Shown one piece after another: positions 33,801 to 38,291 of a DNA stretch of 38,291 nt; the first letter of the stretch is position 1, and every line of letters starts with the position of its first letter. The stretch lies in assembly GCA_023135155.1 (NCBI GenBank), contig JAGLTR010000057.1:1-38291 (forward strand), written 5' to 3'. The notes under the pieces are model-generated. The model saw only the letters and a program-made list of their open reading frames with translations. It ran no database searches and was not told the origin of the DNA. Made by a program: the position numbers and the translations under genes. The stretch comes from Gammaproteobacteria bacterium. GTDB lineage: Bacteria > Pseudomonadota > Gammaproteobacteria > UBA9339.

Positions 33801-36800
33801 TTTGCGTCCGGATAATGCTACTCATGTAGCTCGACATCTTATTACGATTAAGTTGCAGCAGGGTGATAATCTGCTTTTAAGCCCTAATGTTTTTTCATGG
33901 TTAGTTGATGAGAAGGGTGACTTTCGATTGCCGCCAGCAGATCGTATTAATAAGCATACCGTGCTACCAGCATCAACTGAATGCGAATATGGTAGTGGTG
34001 AGCCAAATCTCGAATTTCGTTTTTGGCCGGATATTCCCGCCTATATGATGCAAAGATTTTCCCAGTTATTGGTTGGTGATGAATTGCCGCATAGTACCTA
34101 TTTTGCAATGCGATTTGAACGCTTAGGTTATGAGGCGCGGGATTTGGTTGTGGAAGTAATGCCACATGTTACAGGTATAAAGCTCACGCAGGCTGGCGAT
34201 ATTGTCAAACAAATGGAAAGTGCAGAGGTTTTGATTGGCGGCGTTGAAAATAGTTCCAGCGGTGAAATTGCTCGATTAGATCGTGCCTCATTTACGCGGT
34301 ACTTATTATTGTCTTTGGTTTGTAATTTCGAAGATGCACATGATGGTAATTATTTTTTGCAACAAGATGGTAACGTCTGCAAATTAAGAATGATTGATTT
34401 TGAGTTGGCTGGTAGAGAACAGCCGGATGAAGATGCATTAGTGGTAAAAAATATTTTGTATTTTATGAAGCATATGGACAGTGGTAATTATATCGATAAA
34501 GGTGTGGTAGAGGAGTTTTTAGCGTTAGATATATTTTCTGTTATGAAACAATGGCTAATGGATTGTCAAAATGAGAATGCGCGTCTTTATGGCTTATTCG
34601 GGGATGATATCGCTAAGTTGTATAATTCAGAGATGCATTATGATAATGTAAATCAAACTGTAGTCCCATTGGTTATTACGCCATTTAATTCATCATTATT
34701 AGCATTGCCCGTTGGTAACTATGTGGCGTTATTTCAGCGACGTCTTGATTTATTACGCAGTGCTTTGGAGATGGCATTAACGCCAATTGGCGCAGAAATT
34801 ACTGGCTATGAGCTAATGCGTCGGGTTCATGGTCGTTCGTTATATGAATTGTGTCATACGTCATATGAAAAATATTATGATCGATCTTTGTTTGAGCGTT
34901 TTCGGGATGCTTGCCCAAAAGATGCTTATGTTGATCGCGAAATCACAAATCTTGTTGGGAAGAAGGTTGTTGTTTTTGATGGTTTAAATGAAGGACATAA
35001 CTATATTGTTAGAATGTCGACGCGGTCGACGATGGTGCCGTTTGCATCAGTTTTGAGTAATGCAGGCTTAAGTTTAAAAGAGATGTATGCCCCAAAAAAG
35101 AGACGACCGGGATTTATCGGGGGACTTATGTCTCGCGTTTCTGCTATTTCAAAAGTTCGAACAGAATTCACTGCTAGTGAAGTCTTGAGTATTGCTCAAG
35201 AAATGCATGAATTAAGTCCGAGTAGGGCTTTGGCTAATCTAATGCAGCAAAATTTTGGACATGAAAAAAAGGTTGATTATAGGGAGATAGCAGATAATGT
35301 AACTACAAATAATAATATTTGGCAAAAGCAAATAGGCGAGTTAAGTGTCCAGCAGGGCATAATATTTTTTATGCAGCTGCACAAAGAAATGTCTACTATG
35401 AGCGCAGTAAGGTTCACACCGAATAAGAGTGAACTGTTTAAATATTTACGTATCCTGCCGCTCAGTGCATTCGATGCATCTTTTTATAGCGGGTATGTCA
35501 GTCCATCAGAAATATCAAAATATTTGCGTGATAAGGGCTGGAATTTGTCGTTGCTTAGTTTAGCGGATGCGCCGCTTACGGAGATTGATCTTAGTTTGGA
35601 AAGAATGCAAAAATTGAGGAAAATTGCTTTAGGGAATAATAATGATCAATTGTTAGACAATATAAGTTTACAGTTACTTTCACGAAATGAACGATTAAAA
35701 GAAGTGCGGAAAACGACAGATGGGCTTCGGAAGGAAGCATCTGGTCTTAATGAGAAAATCGAGTACCATAATCAGGCAATGCTGGAGTTGGTTAAATTGC
35801 AGACTGAGGCTGACGATCCGCAGTCTGAGTTAAATGTGTTGCGGCGAGCAGAGTTAGAAGGACGGGAAAGAATACGCATTGCTAAGGATGTTATTAATCA
35901 CGTAAAGGGCTTAATTGCAGAGGGACGGGTAGAGGAGCGGGTATTGCAGCAACCTCTTTTAACACTTAATACGCAGAGCTTGGTGCTCGATGAGTTGCAG
36001 CGGGATATAGCTCGGCTTGAATTGGAGCGCGCAGAAAAGCATCAGCAACTTGAAACTATATTAGTTAACGATATTGGTTTCATTAATAGGCGCCGAGATT
36101 TTGAAAGATTACAACATTTGATTGCAGATAATGAGCAAATTATTGCCTATTATACAAGAAGACGTTTGCAGGTTATTTTAACTGGGCATATGGATTTTAT
36201 TGTGCGAGCCATAATTAAGTTGCAGGCGTGCGACGTTGTGTTTGAGGTGGCTGATGTCTCGCAGTTGCAGATAATATGGTTGCGGTTGGCTGCTGTAGGT
36301 GATTATGCTGCATTTGCAAAAATCAAAAATGCTTCCTTGATGCGAAAATTATCGCTACGTGGTAGTGCGAGCCAGGTCAGTGATATGGTATATGGATTCA
36401 CTGGAAATACTTCAGGTTGTGAGCTTGAGGATCTGGACTTGCCGCCTATTAATCCCTATGGTGCGCAGCACTTTATAGAACGCACGCCAACTTTACGAGT
36501 TATCCGTTTCCTTGGTGGTGAGTATGTGCCGTTAGAAAACTGGCGTAAAATTATGCGCGAGCGTAATCTGAGTTTTGTTCGTGCATTATCTAACGCTCGT
36601 TTTATTTTGAAATACAATAATCCAGTGAGTGAGGATGGCGGCGTTCTATGTATTGGTAATATGACTGGTCAAATTATTGATTTGCCTTGGTCGACAGTGC
36701 ATAACCAGGTAGTAGAGTTACCAGGTGGATTAATATTGCAGTCTGGTAGAATGGTTTTAACTGATTCAGAGCGAGATGCTAGGTCGCCAGACGCAGCATT

Positions 36801-37917
36801 TTTTATTTGGGATCGAAATGGTAAATTGCTTTCAACACATGTTGTTAGGCACGATATTGTAAGAATAGTCGTTGTACTACGTAATTTCCTGCTTTCTTTA
36901 CATAGGGATGATAATGGCAGAGAGTTTTTGTGTTTTTGGCATGTTGGTTATCGAGATCAGAATGGGTTAATTCATCAGCATCAAATTGCTCCTAGATATA
37001 AAAACATTATTGCTAACGACTATGGTAAGTTGCTGCATATAGTCGCCGAGCTTAATAAGGATGGATTGGCTGGATTTATCAGATATGCAAATGATAGAAA
37101 ATTGCCAGAAGAGCAGAAATTTTGTAAGGCAATTTGTGGTTATTTGAATTTGGGCCCAGGTTTTGGAGGTTATGAGAGGCTTACCGCTTTTTGGTTGAAG
37201 CATAATGACGTATTAATAGACGTTTTGCCAGACGATATTGTGTTAGATAATAATCAGGATATTGTTATGCGTCGTGCTATTGATTTAGATAGGGCTTTTG
37301 CTTCAGCGAGGATGGCGATCGTTAATAGACATATATCTGACGTTGAAAATAATCTGCAAGTTTATATTTTAGCTTTAGCTGAAGATGATTGTAATGAAGA
37401 GCTAAGCTATTTATTAGATAATCTATTGAGTCATATGCCAAGAAGACTTGAGCAGCAGATTGAGTTGCCGACTGTTAACGGTTTGAGATTTTGGTTACTG
37501 GATGCGGAGCGACTTGAGCAACAACAAAGAATTAATGGTGGTTATCTAGAGGATAAGGTTAATGCTCGGGCTAAGGCAATAATCGCATTATTTGAGCGTC
37601 AGAAGCATATTCGCATTTTCCGGTTGGCGGACATGCATTCATCTTTGGAATGGAAGAGTTATAAAGATGCCTGGGAGGCTGAAATTGGTGCGAGACAAGA
37701 AGAGCAGTTGCTGGTCGTGGAGGAACCTCGTGTTGATCCGCTCGGGGGTTATAACGCTCGGCTTTTTACGCAAAGTCAGTCGCGAATTACTGAAAATCCC
37801 ATTGAGTCTAACGGTGGGGCTTATGGTGATGTTGCTGGTGATGATTTAGCGCAAGATGAAGTTTTGGAAGATGAAGCTTTGGAAGATGATGCGATGGTTT
37901 TTAATACCAGCGGTTAA
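30829..37917 (+). CDS. Giant 2362-aa protein with kinase-like motifs, coiled coil and acidic C-terminus
   Basis: An enormous soluble protein without signal peptide or transmembrane helix. The first ~1000 residues are helical and unrecognised. Around 1060-1230 lies a kinase-like region: NFEDAHDGNYF (Asp1169, Asn1174) and, after a short beta stretch, MIDFELAG (Asp1190), the spacing seen in the catalytic loop and DFE/DFG-like motif of PI3/4-kinase, HipA and related folds. A coiled coil occupies ~1617-1785 (for example LRKEASGLNEKIEYHNQAM). A beta-rich segment follows (~1850-2030, including FFIWDRNGKLLS, WD-like). The tail is acidic: DEVLEDEALEDDAM about 6-20 residues from the end. The ATG at 30829 has AAAGGGG upstream; a GTG at 30811 is the alternative. 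Large kinase-bearing effectors are known in Legionella, so a translocated effector is a fair guess. Kinase activity is unproven. Confidence 0.75.
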   Translation: MRGHDELSRVTGNEVQQSAINEINLGANDGAAVLASGLKCARLITRDEWQQYFDRSCVQGCFSAVDDELSVAVMFHIDTNLFSAAINAINNNNTEFFDVLFNFRRQYNGILRQEAEDVAQYDGEVDYDGVELERLVASAAIWNAYFSTIDRFMRIREGRAILDEHDFEVMRQPLPVQVSGKVLTNLSSLMRKFIICGIKAAQEQDMERAYYYFASVEVCHGGVEYDLRATGLVDLANFYKQLIISQQHIGSRKFVRLTIWKIAEQHYVALNAYERLLVDMKSYFDERDFYGNYLTSSCAENLQATSFYSDFYDDEGHFSDFEILRIAVMVPKIYRYPCMCTSDGLHYARQDGEESAVFAQFLERVEALQGESSRAHQEAAEVLIEQYIGRLLPEEIGENSELVSLYHILNGVSVQFGSCLFWKDFIPDMYDNFDDIATCFAGTLRGVKELEVFIDKMQVHRPIPVINTFIDNFKKVSAITTEVGSLIRVLPEYLNLVSAHVLGCNLINDDMQIKLVADRYINIGIRILQSNDVVIQNELLEQLKESETSQALAVLKCLQTLNRNQFSDNYRQQASSFDRGELVISYVFMCFIEYMLTHNLDWVKDLHQELLTTVPQNSAGIRQCVLLRQNSSVAERVPNYSQVGNVDVDAMFMNIAHPIDFYPSDHNVFTTTYLRYFDNLIMQRVAPYVAGLLQNETVYKAGEVLLTIVYGRCSEASVIVNVNRVVPFIHVTFDGESCYITTSVAYKRKDFTVLPYACNADNIESDQKPGGEVHSNNKRRFVDLLSNESKRQYRNDVVLRACMTVLVGIKSGSLDVRNEQLIFTPYVRSLAKLFNSHGAEGFICANKTIVYSDKDLDCLQSLIDKQIAAVAVSQDQRYTAICALGDVYRCLDIEHRYQLFERVKQQAQQQDLYNEVVAYLVQVELGELQSRNSAIGTYFMFFQYLNIVQQRYFMEALEGSAIFNTPMPDGTRFSWLLANLRWQELLHQAFVLRPDNATHVARHLITIKLQQGDNLLLSPNVFSWLVDEKGDFRLPPADRINKHTVLPASTECEYGSGEPNLEFRFWPDIPAYMMQRFSQLLVGDELPHSTYFAMRFERLGYEARDLVVEVMPHVTGIKLTQAGDIVKQMESAEVLIGGVENSSSGEIARLDRASFTRYLLLSLVCNFEDAHDGNYFLQQDGNVCKLRMIDFELAGREQPDEDALVVKNILYFMKHMDSGNYIDKGVVEEFLALDIFSVMKQWLMDCQNENARLYGLFGDDIAKLYNSEMHYDNVNQTVVPLVITPFNSSLLALPVGNYVALFQRRLDLLRSALEMALTPIGAEITGYELMRRVHGRSLYELCHTSYEKYYDRSLFERFRDACPKDAYVDREITNLVGKKVVVFDGLNEGHNYIVRMSTRSTMVPFASVLSNAGLSLKEMYAPKKRRPGFIGGLMSRVSAISKVRTEFTASEVLSIAQEMHELSPSRALANLMQQNFGHEKKVDYREIADNVTTNNNIWQKQIGELSVQQGIIFFMQLHKEMSTMSAVRFTPNKSELFKYLRILPLSAFDASFYSGYVSPSEISKYLRDKGWNLSLLSLADAPLTEIDLSLERMQKLRKIALGNNNDQLLDNISLQLLSRNERLKEVRKTTDGLRKEASGLNEKIEYHNQAMLELVKLQTEADDPQSELNVLRRAELEGRERIRIAKDVINHVKGLIAEGRVEERVLQQPLLTLNTQSLVLDELQRDIARLELERAEKHQQLETILVNDIGFINRRRDFERLQHLIADNEQIIAYYTRRRLQVILTGHMDFIVRAIIKLQACDVVFEVADVSQLQIIWLRLAAVGDYAAFAKIKNASLMRKLSLRGSASQVSDMVYGFTGNTSGCELEDLDLPPINPYGAQHFIERTPTLRVIRFLGGEYVPLENWRKIMRERNLSFVRALSNARFILKYNNPVSEDGGVLCIGNMTGQIIDLPWSTVHNQVVELPGGLILQSGRMVLTDSERDARSPDAAFFIWDRNGKLLSTHVVRHDIVRIVVVLRNFLLSLHRDDNGREFLCFWHVGYRDQNGLIHQHQIAPRYKNIIANDYGKLLHIVAELNKDGLAGFIRYANDRKLPEEQKFCKAICGYLNLGPGFGGYERLTAFWLKHNDVLIDVLPDDIVLDNNQDIVMRRAIDLDRAFASARMAIVNRHISDVENNLQVYILALAEDDCNEELSYLLDNLLSHMPRRLEQQIELPTVNGLRFWLLDAERLEQQQRINGGYLEDKVNARAKAIIALFERQKHIRIFRLADMHSSLEWKSYKDAWEAEIGARQEEQLLVVEEPRVDPLGGYNARLFTQSQSRITENPIESNGGAYGDVAGDDLAQDEVLEDEALEDDAMVFNTSG
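37855..37884 (+). repeat. Two 15-bp tandem units encoding the acidic tail
   Basis: GATGAAGTTTTGGAA is followed by GATGAAGCTTTGGAA (one mismatch), encoding DEVLE-DEALE, and then by GATGAT. It is an in-frame duplication that doubles the acidic C-terminal block of the giant protein. Confidence 0.8.
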
Positions 37918-37986
37918 TGGCAGATATGTTACTTAGACTTTAGTGAGATAGTTCAATGTTGAAAATAATTAGGCGCAGTGTTTAAT

Positions 37987-38291
37987 ATGTATGAAGAAGT
38001 AATTTTACAAGCATATGCTCGATATAGATCAAAAGTTGCCGAGCAGCTTCCGCGACTAAAGTCTGATTTATTGGGTTTTTATGAAAGTTTAAGTGAGCAA
38101 GAAAACGATAATTATGAGCGCAGGGAAATCTGTAAGCACCTAAAAGCGCATGTCAATGAAAATAATTGTCCATTACTTGCTGATGATTATCGAACACACT
38201 CATTAGCGTTGCTTAGGAAAGAGTCGTTAAACCAAAAACTTAACGCCATTTTATTTGATAATTGTAGCGATGGATTGCGCCTTTTTTGTCG
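37987..38291 (+). CDS. Start of an unknown gene, truncated by the window end
   Basis: An open frame begins at ATG 37987 (MYEEVILQAYARYRSKVAEQ) and runs without a stop to the last base, 101 codons. The sequence is hydrophilic and helical with many Glu/Lys/Asn, in the style of the large orphan proteins before it, and has no signal peptide. It lies 69 bases after the giant gene on the same strand. The ribosome binding site is poor: AGGCG stands somewhat far upstream. I do not recognise it. It is probably another large accessory protein. Confidence 0.55.
   Translation, partial: MYEEVILQAYARYRSKVAEQLPRLKSDLLGFYESLSEQENDNYERREICKHLKAHVNENNCPLLADDYRTHSLALLRKESLNQKLNAILFDNCSDGLRLFC

Overview
The window reads as an AT-rich gammaproteobacterial chromosome segment, most likely from the Legionellales or a relative (Legionella/Coxiella/Berkiella-type, host- or amoeba-associated). 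This is inferred, not proven. The reasons are: scattered type II secretion genes (gspC in one place, gspL-gspM in another), as known in Legionella; a core set of gammaproteobacterial genes; and several very large open frames with no recognisable housekeeping role, eukaryote-directed features (a C-terminal CaaX-like box, kinase-like motifs, basic NLS-like patches) or a repurposed SecA-type motor. No rRNA, tRNA, CRISPR array or complete insertion sequence was seen.

Layout. 1-4029: a 1342-aa protein with a SecA-like DEAD motor; it may be cut by the window edge. 4046-4552: a small orphan gene facing it. 4764-6684: two tandem holin-like membrane proteins, then NfeD and a slipin (SPFH protein) whose genes overlap. 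6859-9067: an aldose 1-epimerase-like gene, gspC, and a Sel1/SPOR lipoprotein in one run closed by a strong terminator. 9228-10376: a solitary archaeal-type AAA ATPase. 10461-12073 (minus): gspL-gspM. 12368-14215: a YihY/BrkB membrane protein and an L,D-transpeptidase. 14492-16283 (minus): a BrnT/BrnA toxin-antitoxin pair running directly into proS, which encodes a prolyl-tRNA synthetase lacking the editing insertion domain. 16461-17374: an FmdB-type zinc ribbon and a DUF502 membrane protein.

From about 17.4 kb the character changes. A 630-bp non-coding stretch leads to three closely spaced orphan genes (18007-25999; 804, 371 and 1477 aa), the middle one ending in a tri-cysteine CaaX-like tail. 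Next comes a minus-strand surface block (30618 to 26094): a type IV pilin-like protein, an outer-membrane barrel with cadherin/Ig-like repeats carrying a C9 tract at the barrel-passenger junction, and a multipass membrane protein. A 2362-aa giant (30829-37917) with a kinase-like motif set, a coiled coil and an acidic C-terminus follows, then the start of another gene cut by the window end.

A family of short palindromes (arms of 8-9 bp around the loop TCAAG) lies between genes in the 5-17.5 kb part only. Two of its loci show tandem duplication of one arm plus flank. The likely biology is a core-gene region next to an accessory block that makes host-interaction and surface proteins. The most testable leads are the CaaX tail, the C9 phase-variation candidate, the brnTA-proS arrangement and the giant kinase-like protein.
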